Part shown: piece after piece, positions 7,864 to 15,810 of the stretch
Position numbering within the stretch: the stretch's first letter is position 1
How the letters are laid out: each line of letters opens with the position of its first letter
Made by a program: the position numbers and the translations under genes
Notes under the pieces: model-generated
Seen by the model: the letters and a program-made list of their open reading frames with translations, nothing else
What the model was told of the DNA's origin: nothing
Database searches by the model: none
Source of the DNA: a virus
Direction: 5' to 3' (one strand)
Virus record (IMG/VR): IMGVR_UViG_3300037584_001556
Coordinates: 1-23,890 of that record
DNA: 23,890 bases

Positions 7864-7888
7864 TATGGGGTGGATTGACCACCCCATA
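7864..7888 (-). terminator. Hairpin after the capsid gene (weak terminator or RNA stabiliser)
   Basis: A perfect 10-bp inverted repeat (TATGGGGTGG / CCACCCCATA) with a 5-base loop lies 12 bases past the capsid stop. In the leftward transcript only a short TTT follows the stem before GATAT, so termination is probably partial. It would lower expression of the connector and tail genes relative to capsid, or protect the 3' end of capsid mRNA. Confidence 0.7.
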
Positions 7889-7900
7889 ATTTAAAGTTTA

Positions 7901-8740
7901 TTAAGCTGCCAATGTATCAGCAGTTATTTTTACTCCGTATGAATCATGTAGCTCACCTACACCAAACACGGCTGTGGCGACTATCTCGTCCGCACGAAGC
8001 GAGGCATCTCGCTGAGTTTCTATCTTAAGGTCTTGCATCATTGCTAAACCTAAAGCATCTTGAGAGAAAACACCTCCGACAGAATCATCAGAACCATCAA
8101 CTGCTATGTTTGAACTTTCAAAGATTTGTATTCCAGCAACATTGCCGACAAATCCTGTTCTCATAGCTTCGTTAGAAAGCTCTGTATCTCTACCAACAAA
8201 AGTATTAGTCAAAGATTTTTTGACATTAAAAATTTGTTTCGGATGAAAAACACCAAAGTATGGACCAGGTGCTTTGTTAGTTTTTAGTTCAGCTGCACAC
8301 TCGAATAAATCTTGCACTGTAATTTCAGCACCAGCTCCGGGACCCTTTTCTGTAGAGAATCCAGAAAACAATGCCGCAAGATCAGTATCAATTTTTGTAG
8401 CAATAGATTCTCCGAATAATCTTCCGATATCTGCCGCAACATTTCTTGATGCTGAGTTTCTAGCAAGGTCTGTAAGTGTAGTCATGATACCAACTTCTGA
8501 TGCTGTTATAGTAACAGATGATGGGTTGACTGCTGTGTTTGAAAGATCTGATGCTTCATTTACTGCACCAGCTGATACTGTTGCATAAATCGGTACTTCT
8601 ACTGATTTACCACCACCAGCTATGCTGTAGTTTCGGACTAGACCTCTCATTATAGATTGTTCGCTTGCAACGAACAATGCTTCAGCAACGATTTCAGTAT
8701 ATAGTTCTGATATCGTGCTACTTGTTGTTTCGTTAGCCAT
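7901..8740 (-). CDS. Major capsid protein, HK97 fold
   Basis: This 279-residue protein follows the scaffold gene. The N-arm (ETTSSTISELYTEIVAEAL) leads into a spine-helix region with MRGLVRNYSIAGGGKSVEVP. Next come strands with ASEVGIMTTLTDLARNSA and a peripheral domain containing 'PYFGVFHPKQIFNVKKSL'. The P-domain end is FESSNIAVDGSDDS, and an A-domain closes with DLKIETQRDASLRADEIVATAVFGVGEL. The 'R.a..ad.iv....fGv..l...yGv.i' ending is characteristic of HK97-fold capsids. There is no N-terminal delta domain long enough to act as internal scaffold, which fits the separate scaffold gene. An AAGGAG Shine-Dalgarno precedes the ATG. Confidence 0.93.
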   Translation of the reverse strand: MANETTSSTISELYTEIVAEALFVASEQSIMRGLVRNYSIAGGGKSVEVPIYATVSAGAVNEASDLSNTAVNPSSVTITASEVGIMTTLTDLARNSASRNVAADIGRLFGESIATKIDTDLAALFSGFSTEKGPGAGAEITVQDLFECAAELKTNKAPGPYFGVFHPKQIFNVKKSLTNTFVGRDTELSNEAMRTGFVGNVAGIQIFESSNIAVDGSDDSVGGVFSQDALGLAMMQDLKIETQRDASLRADEIVATAVFGVGELHDSYGVKITADTLAA

Positions 8741-8761
8741 TTAATTACTCCTTTGTAATGG

Positions 8762-9490
8762 TTACTTGTTTAGAACAATCTTAGTCGGCATAGAATCTCT
8801 TTGCTTTCTGTACTCTGCATATTTTTTCTTATCCGCAGGATTGTTCATATCTATATCACTCAAATTGAAAGGTTTATTGAGCTCTGTCCTATCCACATTT
8901 GACACCGAGCCACTACCACTTGGAGTAGCAGTAACAAAGTGAGGGTTCTGTGTTAAAAACTCATTAACTAACTCGTCAGTAGTTAAAAGTTCCCCCTTAC
9001 TGTTATATCGTGTTATACCATTTTTATCAAGGATTTCAACATTGCCTGTATCATTCAATCTCATGTTTGATTGCAATAATGAAACTACTTGTTCTGGATT
9101 GATAGCACGATTTTTTGAAGCTGATGAAAGTAATGCTCTATTTATTTTTATATCTTTGAGTTCACTTTCAAGACCACTAATTTTTTTTCCATACTCTTCT
9201 GATTTTTCTTTGAGTATCTGTTCAAACTCGCCTTTTTTAATTTTTTCTTTTTCCTCTGCATCTCGGCTTTGTTTGACTGCATTTATTGCAGTATCTAAAT
9301 CATCAACATCTAATTTTTTGTAAATTGATGCTCTTTCTTTTGCTAGTCTTTGTTTGACGATGTTATTTACGTCATCTTCAGAAAAAGTATTACCATTTAC
9401 TTGTGGCTTTGTTTCTTCTGTTTTAGTTTCAGTTGTTTCACGTGAAACATCTGGTTGCGTAGTTTGTTCTACTTGGTTTTCTTCTGCCAT
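8762..9490 (-). CDS. Capsid scaffolding protein (GP20-like)
   Basis: This 242-residue, highly charged protein sits immediately before the capsid gene. A disordered Glu/Thr/Gln-rich N-terminus (1-35) precedes EDDVNNIVKQRLAKERA, a long coiled coil at about 60-115 (KKGEFEQILKEKSEEYGKKI), then 'LLSSASKNRAINPEQVVSLL'. It ends with a Gly/Ser-rich linker and a basic tail (KKKYAEYRKQRDSMP). This layout is that of phage minor structural/scaffold proteins that guide capsid assembly and leave the head. No capsid protease is visible nearby. A perfect parS sequence is embedded in codons 14-19 (9434-9449). Confidence 0.88.
   Translation of the reverse strand: MAEENQVEQTTQPDVSRETTETKTEETKPQVNGNTFSEDDVNNIVKQRLAKERASIYKKLDVDDLDTAINAVKQSRDAEEKEKIKKGEFEQILKEKSEEYGKKISGLESELKDIKINRALLSSASKNRAINPEQVVSLLQSNMRLNDTGNVEILDKNGITRYNSKGELLTTDELVNEFLTQNPHFVTATPSGSGSVSNVDRTELNKPFNLSDIDMNNPADKKKYAEYRKQRDSMPTKIVLNK
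9434..9449. promoter_or_regulatory. Perfect consensus parS (ParB-binding) palindrome inside the scaffold gene
   Basis: The 16 bases TGTTTCACGTGAAACA form a complete palindrome identical to the bacterial chromosomal parS consensus bound by ParB. It lies in the unstructured N-terminal coding part of the scaffold gene, encoding Val-Ser-Arg-Glu-Thr, where codon choice is little constrained. I found no second copy in the window. Function as a ParB site is inferred from sequence identity. Confidence 0.75.
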
Positions 9491-9503
9491 TTATTTCTCC
9501 CTG

Positions 9504-10409
9504 TTATATGTTCCATTCTGGGTTAGTCGGAATCCAAGTGTGTCGGCATCTATATCCACCACGAACAATAAACGGATCGCCTGTAGATTTACCAGCCCAC
9601 GATCTCGAGTTCCAAATATCCCGAACTTCTTTTTCGGTAAAGGTTTTATTTACCATATTAATACAAAAAGGTCTAGAGTCACGTACAAGTGTGCCTGTAT
9701 ATCTAAAATGATTCAATCCACTATCTTTTGCTTTTTTAACTGTAAATTGACCATGAAACTGCATAACTGAATCATGTGCTATTTGACCAGCATATCTTCT
9801 TAGATTATTACCAGATCGGTCAGCGGCATATTGAGTATGTAGTTTTCTTACTGCTTCTTCTACTTGTGCTTTCATTCTTGCATTAAATTTATTTTCATTA
9901 ATAAAATCAACTAAATCATTAATTTCTGTAATATTTGATTTCTGATAAACACCATTAATGTGTGCTCTTATGTTTGATACCATATCTTCAAAAGGTCGCC
10001 CAGCTATGATGCTTTGATATACTTCGTCATTTATAACTTTTAAGAATCTTTCAGCAATATCTTCAAAACCTTGAAACACCTGTGTTTTAAGTGAGTTAAT
10101 TGTAGCTAAATCAACTTGTGTAAGATTTTTAAATCTATCTGGTATAGGCATTTCCCCAAAAGTATCTAATACTTCTTTTGCAATTTTATTGTATTCCTCG
10201 TTTATAATTAAATCAGCTTCTTCTAAAAAAGTATTTTCAATCGCCGCTCTTAACTTGGGTTGTAATTGAATGGCTAATCTAGTTTCAACATCAAGATTGC
10301 CTCCTGTTGCTAAAGTAACTTCTTTGATAATATCATCTTCTAAACGATATAGTGTGTTAATTATTCGTTCTTCGTGTTGATCAGCTAATTGATCTAATAT
10401 TCGGCTCAT
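9504..10409 (-). CDS. Mu F-like minor head (head morphogenesis) protein
   Basis: This 301-residue protein has a long helical N-terminal two-thirds and a C-terminal Mu gpF-like domain. The diagnostic end contains TVKKAKDSGLNHFRYTGTLVRDSRPFC, where the short string VRDSRPFC is the key part. It is followed by FTEKEVRDIW, then GDPFIVRGGYRCRHTWIPTNP. Such proteins associate with portal and scaffold in the procapsid and are often ejected or remain internal. The Cys-containing 'RDSRPFC' and 'GGYRCRH' pair may hold a metal or a disulfide. The start overlaps the upstream gene as ATGA. The order portal, small proteins, Mu F-like, scaffold, capsid is standard for this group. Confidence 0.88.
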   Translation of the reverse strand: MSRILDQLADQHEERIINTLYRLEDDIIKEVTLATGGNLDVETRLAIQLQPKLRAAIENTFLEEADLIINEEYNKIAKEVLDTFGEMPIPDRFKNLTQVDLATINSLKTQVFQGFEDIAERFLKVINDEVYQSIIAGRPFEDMVSNIRAHINGVYQKSNITEINDLVDFINENKFNARMKAQVEEAVRKLHTQYAADRSGNNLRRYAGQIAHDSVMQFHGQFTVKKAKDSGLNHFRYTGTLVRDSRPFCINMVNKTFTEKEVRDIWNSRSWAGKSTGDPFIVRGGYRCRHTWIPTNPEWNI

Positions 10410-10681
10410 TTAATACTGTTTCGCCAAGCATACAAACTCCAAAATGCAGGACTCAAACTCTTTTGCCCTCTAACCTTTTTTAAAACTCCACCCATACGTG
10501 CCATAAAGCTACGTTTCCTTGAGGGTATGTTAGATTTGATTTTCATTCCCGGGTCGCCGAATCTTACTTTTTTAACATTTTTAGTTTTTTTATCTCTTAC
10601 AAATACTGCAAACTTTTTAGATTGCCCAGGTGTACGAAAAGGTTTACCAAGTTTGACTGCCCTACCTTGATACTTTGCCAT
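10406..10681 (-). CDS. Small basic conserved phage protein
   Basis: This 91-residue protein is strongly basic, with about one residue in four Lys or Arg. The first part, GRAVKLGKPFRTPGQSKKFA, is followed by VFVRDKKTKNVKKVRFGDPGM and IPSRKRSFMARM. The string 'KKFAVFVRD...KKVRFGDP.M.I' is a recognisable phage beta-hairpin module, usually followed by a Cys/Trp-rich end; here the end is LSPAFWSLYAWRNSIK without the cysteines. The role is unknown; it may be an internal head or DNA-contacting protein given its charge and place between portal and Mu F-like gene. Start and stop are TAATG and ATGA coupled. Confidence 0.7.
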   Translation of the reverse strand: MAKYQGRAVKLGKPFRTPGQSKKFAVFVRDKKTKNVKKVRFGDPGMKIKSNIPSRKRSFMARMGGVLKKVRGQKSLSPAFWSLYAWRNSIK

Positions 10682-10953
10682 TATTTTTTTCTTCTTTTAC
10701 GTTTTGATGCTCTTAAAATTAAGTCTTTATCAAATGTACCACTACGACCACGACTAATTAATTTATTAACACGTGCCATCGACCATTGAGCCATACCGAT
10801 ACGTGGTCTTGAACCGCTACTCAAAAATGCACCTTGCCCTCTACGATAAGATGCTTTTAAATCTGCAAAATTAAATAATTTAGATTTTTTTGCTTTAGCT
10901 TTTAAAGTTCTAACTGTACTAGCAGATAATGCTTTTCTAAATTTTTTAGCCAT
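10681..10953 (-). CDS. Small very basic phage protein (DUF5824-like)
   Basis: This 90-residue protein is about 30% Lys plus Arg. The motif SYRRGQGAFLSSGSRPRIGMAQW, of which GQGAFLSSGSRP is the core, is followed by SMARVNKLISRG. The string RGxGAFxSSGSRP with a following 'W(A/S)xARV' is common in phage proteins that I associate with DUF5824. Biochemical function is unknown. It lies between two other basic proteins and is coupled to both by TAATG. A head-internal or DNA-binding job is inferred only from charge and location. Confidence 0.7.
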   Translation of the reverse strand: MAKKFRKALSASTVRTLKAKAKKSKLFNFADLKASYRRGQGAFLSSGSRPRIGMAQWSMARVNKLISRGRSGTFDKDLILRASKRKRRKK

Positions 10954-11132
10954 TATATTTTTGTCCTACGTTTTAATAAACTCATGGGGATACGTCCACC
11001 ACTTTTATAAATTGATGACATTCGATTTAACAAAGATGCTCTTGATTTTCTTTTAGAACCAGATAATCCCTCTAAATACTTTGATGGTATTTTAGTTTTT
11101 TTATCTTTTTTAACTTTCCGTTTCTTCGCCAT
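10953..11132 (-). CDS. Small very basic phage protein
   Basis: I place the start at the ATG at 11130-11132 (MAKKRKVKKDKK...), giving 59 residues. A TTG six codons upstream also lies in frame, but the ATG has an AAGGA about ten bases before it. The core TKIPSKYLEGLSGSKRKSRA followed by SLLNRMSSIYKSGGRIPMSLL resembles small phage proteins with a 'PxKYLxGL' opening. Close to 40% of residues are Lys or Arg. The gene overlaps the portal C-terminus by 23 bases in another frame. Function is unknown. Confidence 0.65.
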   Translation of the reverse strand: MAKKRKVKKDKKTKIPSKYLEGLSGSKRKSRASLLNRMSSIYKSGGRIPMSLLKRRTKI

Positions 11133-12534
11133 CTGGTGTTTGTCCTTCAACTTCTGTTGTTGTAAATTGTCCTCTTACAGTTCTTGTACTATCAATCTCA
11201 TCATTAATAGTTTTAATAACATCATTATCATCTATTACTGCTTCTGCGATTTGTTTATCAAGTTCTTTGTTAAAAGTTTCTGATCTAATGCCACTAGCTT
11301 TTGCCATTTGTAAAAACTGTAAATCATTTGCCCAATCTCTTATATCAAATGTATCTGGGTAATCTACTTTACCGTCCCATTCTTTGTCTTGCCATGTTGA
11401 AAACAATGTCCAAATATGTTCTTCTGCATTTTCTAAATAATCTGCCTTTTCTGATAACCTTGCATTCAATAATTGAAACTCTGTTTGTAATGCTATACCA
11501 CTTGCAATCTGTCCACTTGTTGCTCTAACAGAACCCATGTGAGTAATCCTATCAATCGCATCAATTTTATTTTGAATACATTTCATAATACCATCTAAAT
11601 TTTGTCCGCTCGGTTGAATAATATATGGTTTTAAACTTGGCTCTAAATCATCTGGCATTTCTATAATACTACCAGCACCAGCACTTGCTTCTACATTTGG
11701 TGTTTTAACTAAACTTGGGTGATTCGCTAATCTAATTAATTGTTCTTTTTCAGAATAGTCATTGTAAATAGATTGTTGCAAAAATGCAACATCTGCTAAA
11801 TCACTAATACCAATAGGTCGTTTAGCACCTCGCAAATTATAAACATTGACTGCTGGAATCTTACCAATTGGATTTGCTATTTCTTCAATTAATCTTGCAT
11901 CGCCATCAGCATATTCTTTATCGTAATCTGGTACTTCGTATGTTGCTATTGTTTCTTCTGTGAAAACTTTTAATATTGCTCTTTCATGGTTTATATCTTC
12001 AACTATAACTAAAAAATCTAAATAGAATCTTCCGCTTGATGCTCTTTTATAATTCCAATTAACAACATTTTCTGGAGTATAAATTGACATGTAAGGTCTA
12101 ATGTCTTGTGATAATTCTTCTGCTCTAGTTTTTAAATTTGTTTGTGGCTTATCAATAACTACCCAACAGTTACCATATATACTTGCATTCATTTGTACTT
12201 CTCTCATAACAGTATCAAATGATCTGCCATCCAAATCAGCATCAACTAAAAAAGATTCAAGTTGTTGATCGCCATCTAATGTTCCATAATCTCTAGTAGG
12301 TGGTACTCGCCATAAAAAACTTGTATAAATTTGAACTACGTTTTTACAATGATTGTCAACAGGTGTGTGTCTAATTCTTTGATCGTACTCTTCTGGAGTT
12401 TCTAAAATATATCTATGTAAATAATATCCATTCTTATAATCGTTGCCACCTAAATAACTACGTATATAAAATTCCCAATTAGAAATATTTGCATGCCACA
12501 ATGGGTGCTTTGCTTTTAATGTTTTACTGTCCAT
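11110..12534 (-). CDS. Portal protein
   Basis: This protein of about 474 residues directly follows the large terminase. Its opening HPLWHANISNWEFYIRSYLGG leads to DNHCKNVVQIYTSFLWRVPP, both typical of dodecameric portals of the SPP1/HK97 kind. The crown/wing region runs through 'SIYTPENVVNWNYKRASSGR'. The later 'ALQTEFQLLNARLSEKADYL' helix is a usual portal stem/crown element. I chose the ATG at 12532-12534, whose A is shared with the terminase stop (TGATG) and which has AGGTGG five bases upstream; an in-frame GTG three codons earlier is less likely. The acidic C-terminal tail (EGQTPDGEETES) overlaps the next gene. Confidence 0.9.
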   Translation of the reverse strand: MDSKTLKAKHPLWHANISNWEFYIRSYLGGNDYKNGYYLHRYILETPEEYDQRIRHTPVDNHCKNVVQIYTSFLWRVPPTRDYGTLDGDQQLESFLVDADLDGRSFDTVMREVQMNASIYGNCWVVIDKPQTNLKTRAEELSQDIRPYMSIYTPENVVNWNYKRASSGRFYLDFLVIVEDINHERAILKVFTEETIATYEVPDYDKEYADGDARLIEEIANPIGKIPAVNVYNLRGAKRPIGISDLADVAFLQQSIYNDYSEKEQLIRLANHPSLVKTPNVEASAGAGSIIEMPDDLEPSLKPYIIQPSGQNLDGIMKCIQNKIDAIDRITHMGSVRATSGQIASGIALQTEFQLLNARLSEKADYLENAEEHIWTLFSTWQDKEWDGKVDYPDTFDIRDWANDLQFLQMAKASGIRSETFNKELDKQIAEAVIDDNDVIKTINDEIDSTRTVRGQFTTTEVEGQTPDGEETES

Positions 12535-13748
12535 CAACTCCACCTCGTTGGAGGGTTTGGTTTAAAATCCCTACGTAAAGGAAAATTATACTCTATCATG
12601 TATCCTAACGCATCATTAAAATGGTCATAGCCACTATCTTTATCAGGCACATGTGTTCCCTCTTTGTATATTTGTCTTTCTATGCTTTTTATCACATTTT
12701 TACAAGAATTTAAAATAAACAAAGTATGTAGTCCTTTTGCATTTTTTAATTTAGCATTTACAGAATTTATTCTATCTCTAACTAATGGTGCTGAATTTTT
12801 ACACTTAACTTCAAAACCAGCATTTTTTAAAATAGCCAAATCAGTCAAGCCACCAGCAGAAGTTTTTCTTTGTCTAGCACTTGGGTCTGGGTAAATCACA
12901 ATATTTTTTTTATACCTTTGTTTTATTTCATCAACCATTTCATTTGTATTTGATGACCATATTTGTATTTCATCTATAACATATATCTTATCTTTTTCTA
13001 TAACGCAAACAACAGCACACATTGGATCGACATTAAAATCTAAACCAATATGCAATGTTAAAATTTTATTTTTAAATCTTTCAATTAAATTTTTATTTCT
13101 ATCAAAATTATAGTAAATCATTCCAGAATAATTTACGAATGATGCTAAATATTCTTGCTGAAAAGTTCTTTCGTCTAAATCATCTTTTGCTTGTTCTATT
13201 TCTTCTGGTGGTACTTGCATACCCTCTAACGTAGTATATTTAAAACTTTTCCATTCTTTATCAGATTGTCCTTTAGTAAATAAATCATACGACCAGTTAC
13301 CAAAACCACGTGGTGTACCACAAAATAGTGCATGCCCTTGCGTGTCACTTAATGTTGGTCTTAATACTTCGTACCATGCTACAGGATTAATGTCGCTAAA
13401 CTCGTCCATAACTAAAAAATCTAATCCAACTCCACGCAAACTGTTTTCATTATCAGCACCACGTAAGGATATTTTTGATTTATTCCTTAATGTAACTGTC
13501 AAATCAGAATTATTAATATCTTCAATCCACTTGTGAGCTCGTAACCTTTGTACAAGTTCAGTCCAACATATTGATTTAGCTTGTCTATAAGTAGGTGCTA
13601 CATACCATACTTTTTTGTTTGGAAACCTTGCAAATCTAGCAAGTTCATTAATTGCAAGGAATGTTTTACCAAATCTTCTACCGCTAATTAATATACGGAA
13701 TCTTGACTTATCTGTTATTACTTCTGCCTGTGGCTTTGTATATGGCAT
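12534..13748 (-). CDS. terL: Terminase large subunit (packaging ATPase and nuclease)
   Basis: This 404-residue protein shows all TerL landmarks. Walker A is SGRRFGKT (22-29). Walker B is LDFLVMDE (109-116, catalytic Glu 116). Coupling motif III is CGT (143-145). The C-terminal RNase H-like nuclease has acidic residues Asp237 (GLDFNVDP), Asp288 (IYPDPS) and the Asp375/Asp379 pair (YDHFNDALGY). It translocates DNA into the procapsid through the portal and cuts concatemers. The start follows the small subunit stop directly (TAAATG) and the stop overlaps the portal ATG. At 404 residues it is slightly short for the family but complete. Confidence 0.97.
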   Translation of the reverse strand: MPYTKPQAEVITDKSRFRILISGRRFGKTFLAINELARFARFPNKKVWYVAPTYRQAKSICWTELVQRLRAHKWIEDINNSDLTVTLRNKSKISLRGADNENSLRGVGLDFLVMDEFSDINPVAWYEVLRPTLSDTQGHALFCGTPRGFGNWSYDLFTKGQSDKEWKSFKYTTLEGMQVPPEEIEQAKDDLDERTFQQEYLASFVNYSGMIYYNFDRNKNLIERFKNKILTLHIGLDFNVDPMCAVVCVIEKDKIYVIDEIQIWSSNTNEMVDEIKQRYKKNIVIYPDPSARQRKTSAGGLTDLAILKNAGFEVKCKNSAPLVRDRINSVNAKLKNAKGLHTLFILNSCKNVIKSIERQIYKEGTHVPDKDSGYDHFNDALGYMIEYNFPLRRDFKPNPPTRWS

Positions 13749-14081
13749 TTATGTCAAATCTGGATTCCATGGTAGCGGTTCGCTCTCCTCTGATGTTTCC
13801 ATTTTATCTTTCATGCCTAGATAATTTTTAGATAACCATATCAACATAGTAGTATTACCACGCATAGCTTTATCAAACATTGCTCTTCTCAATGACCTTT
13901 TGCCCTTATCCCATCCCTTTTTTATAGGGGGGTCAAAATTACGTTTTAGAGTACTTACTGACACTCCACAGAAGTTTGCTATTTCTTCTCGAGTACATTG
14001 CATTGTTGCTAATTTTTCTACGTCTTCCAACGAATATGGTAGTTCTTTTTTAGGTCTTCCTACTTTTTTCTGTGTGTCCAT
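13749..14081 (-). CDS. terS: Terminase small subunit-like DNA-binding protein
   Basis: This 110-residue protein begins with an AT-hook-like KKVGRPKKE. A helix-turn-helix follows at about 20-50 (SLEDVEKLATMQCTREEIANF, CGVSVSTLKRNF). The end, 'MLIWLSKNYLGMKDKMETSEE', is the usual small-terminase closing helix that engages the oligomer or large subunit. It lies immediately upstream of terL. It recognises the packaging start on phage DNA. AGAGGA precedes the ATG by a few bases, and a 50-base A/T-rich gap separates it from the glycosyltransferase gene upstream. Confidence 0.85.
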   Translation of the reverse strand: MDTQKKVGRPKKELPYSLEDVEKLATMQCTREEIANFCGVSVSTLKRNFDPPIKKGWDKGKRSLRRAMFDKAMRGNTTMLIWLSKNYLGMKDKMETSEESEPLPWNPDLT

Positions 14082-14131
14082 TCAATCCTCTTTCCCCTGA
14101 GTATAGGTATTATTTACTTAATTTTGACTTT

Positions 14132-14902
14132 TTACACTTTTTTTTTCCTTTGGTCAATTAAACGAACTTCGGGATATTTTCCTTTTGACTTTGTATTTCT
14201 TTTGCAAAACATTGGAAAAGTTTGTAACAACCATTTGACTGCATTTTCTTCATATTCAACAGTTCTATAATTTTGTATCCCACCTTTTTCAGAATAATAT
14301 TTAGTTTTCGGTGCAACATAATTAAATCTAGTTACACCACCATCAGCCATGTAATATCTTATTGATCTTTCAAAATCTTCTTTACCATACTCTGGGTTTG
14401 TTGATACGTATGCTTTTTTATCATGGTTATTTCGCCATCCATAAAAACAAGCAACAATATATTTTAAATTAAAAGTAACATTATTTTTCATAAAATATGG
14501 GTTAATTACAGGATTTACTCCCCACATGTCTATTTTTTTGTCGAGTGATATTGTAAATGCATTATCTACAAATTCAGTCAAACTGTTTAATTGTATTGTA
14601 TTTTTATCATCAACTTTCATTGCCACTAAATCAATGTCATCATCAATACCTAATATAAGTTCATCTTCCTTGTAATAATCTACAATAAAATTACGTTGTG
14701 TGTTGACGTGTTTTGTGTTGCTAACAATTATATTTACAGGATAATCTTTTAAATTTTCTCTATATGCTTGTTCTTCATTAGGATTACTCAAAAATATATC
14801 CACTTTTGACATGTCAATATCTGTTTGTTTTAAGTAATTTAATGTTTTTTTTGTAATAGTTTCCGCTCTTGATATTGATGGTATTGCTACTCTAAAATTC
14901 AT
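14132..14902 (-). CDS. TET-associated-type glycosyltransferase (GT-A fold)
   Basis: This 256-residue protein opens with AIPSISRAETITKKTLNYL, the start of a GT-A nucleotide-sugar fold. A second strand is VDIFLSNPNEE and the metal-binding cluster is LILGIDDDID (Asp87-89). Later come MWGVNPVINPYF, ACFYGWRNN and GKEDFERSIRYY, which fit acceptor and catalytic regions. The overall pattern matches the phage glycosyltransferases described next to TET/JBP dioxygenases, which add sugar to hydroxymethylated bases. The ATG overlaps the dioxygenase stop (ATGA), so the two are co-translated. Sugar donor and base acceptor are not readable from sequence. The C-terminus is Lys-rich. Confidence 0.8.
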   Translation of the reverse strand: MNFRVAIPSISRAETITKKTLNYLKQTDIDMSKVDIFLSNPNEEQAYRENLKDYPVNIIVSNTKHVNTQRNFIVDYYKEDELILGIDDDIDLVAMKVDDKNTIQLNSLTEFVDNAFTISLDKKIDMWGVNPVINPYFMKNNVTFNLKYIVACFYGWRNNHDKKAYVSTNPEYGKEDFERSIRYYMADGGVTRFNYVAPKTKYYSEKGGIQNYRTVEYEENAVKWLLQTFPMFCKRNTKSKGKYPEVRLIDQRKKKV

Positions 14903-15810
14903 TTATTTTTGATCCTTTCAAGTTCTTCTTCGGCACTACCACATTCAGTCATTTTTTCTCTAAAATATGCAACTATTGATATTCTTTCAGCATTTCCGAT
15001 AGGTTTGATTTCAGTATTTCCGTGTAATTCATGTACGTCAAAAAAAGCTATATCACAACTTCTAACATCAACTCCAACACCATATTTCGGTATTATAGTA
15101 TAAGCACCTTTATAATCCCCAGCCTGTAATACTCCAAGATTACCGAAACCAGCTTTTAAATCTCCAGCATCATAATGACAGGCAGTCCTAAAATTTTTAT
15201 TTACTGTAATTGTAGTAAAAGGTGTTTGAGGTATTTTAAAATCTACATGAGTTTCTTCCCATGCCTTTTTTTGTGCTTTGTATCTATCTGGTATGTATTT
15301 GGCAAATAAATCGCCAATATATTTTACGTAAGGTAATGTTTTTTTATATTCATCAAAATATTTACGAGTAAACTCTGTTGTTCTGCAATATGGTATTCTT
15401 GAGTATCTATCAGCATAACCTACGATTGAACTATAAACTGCTTTTGCTTTTGGCGAGTTTGATAAAGTACCATCTTTTTTGAGTGGGTAAAATCTATTAC
15501 CTTGTACTTTTCCTACAGTTAAACCATCAATTTTATCGCCCATTTTGAGTTCTGGTGGTAAAGGACCTGCTGCTTGTCCACGATTATTAGATAAATATGT
15601 TGCTTTTCTAAATGATTTATATGCCTCTAAAGCAATTTTTTGAGGAATAACATTTTTTAAAAATACGAGTAATGTTTCGCCTTTTTCATTTTTAACAATA
15701 GTATCGCTATTTATTACAGGATATTTCAGATAAGATTCATCTAAAAAGTTGCCATGTAATTGCCTGACTTGTTCTTCTGATAATACAGGATTAGCTTCTA
15801 TTGTTCTCAT
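14899..15810 (-). CDS. TET/JBP-family Fe(II)/2-oxoglutarate DNA base dioxygenase
   Basis: This 303-residue protein carries a complete C-terminal 2OG-Fe(II) dioxygenase domain. The conserved FTTITVNKNFRTACHYDAGD gives the iron-binding HxD (His212, Asp214). IIPKYGVGVDVRSCDIAFF leads to the distal His in ELHGNTEI (His263), and ERISIVAYFREK provides the 2-oxoglutarate Arg276. The asparagine/arginine-rich approach to HxD and the 'HG' distal histidine are those of the TET/JBP family, which hydroxylate 5-methylcytosine or thymine in DNA. It is flanked by a ParB-fold gene (20-base overlap) and a glycosyltransferase, a known hypermodification arrangement. The N-terminal 120 residues are less recognisable. 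Confidence 0.88.
   Translation of the reverse strand: MRTIEANPVLSEEQVRQLHGNFLDESYLKYPVINSDTIVKNEKGETLLVFLKNVIPQKIALEAYKSFRKATYLSNNRGQAAGPLPPELKMGDKIDGLTVGKVQGNRFYPLKKDGTLSNSPKAKAVYSSIVGYADRYSRIPYCRTTEFTRKYFDEYKKTLPYVKYIGDLFAKYIPDRYKAQKKAWEETHVDFKIPQTPFTTITVNKNFRTACHYDAGDLKAGFGNLGVLQAGDYKGAYTIIPKYGVGVDVRSCDIAFFDVHELHGNTEIKPIGNAERISIVAYFREKMTECGSAEEELERIKNK

Noticed and set aside
8274-8588. Rightward 104-codon frame and a leftward 60-codon frame inside the capsid gene
   Set aside because: Both lie entirely within the well-supported capsid coding sequence and show low-complexity, non-family sequences.
11133-11150. TTG start six codons upstream of the 59-residue basic protein
   Set aside because: The ATG at 11130-11132 has a better ribosome site and matches the MAKK-type starts of the neighbouring genes; the TTG extension lies in the portal coding region.
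14082-14131. Possible promoter between glycosyltransferase and small terminase genes
   Set aside because: A TATACT-like box exists on the minus strand but no acceptable -35 box at 16-18 bases, so it is not listed.
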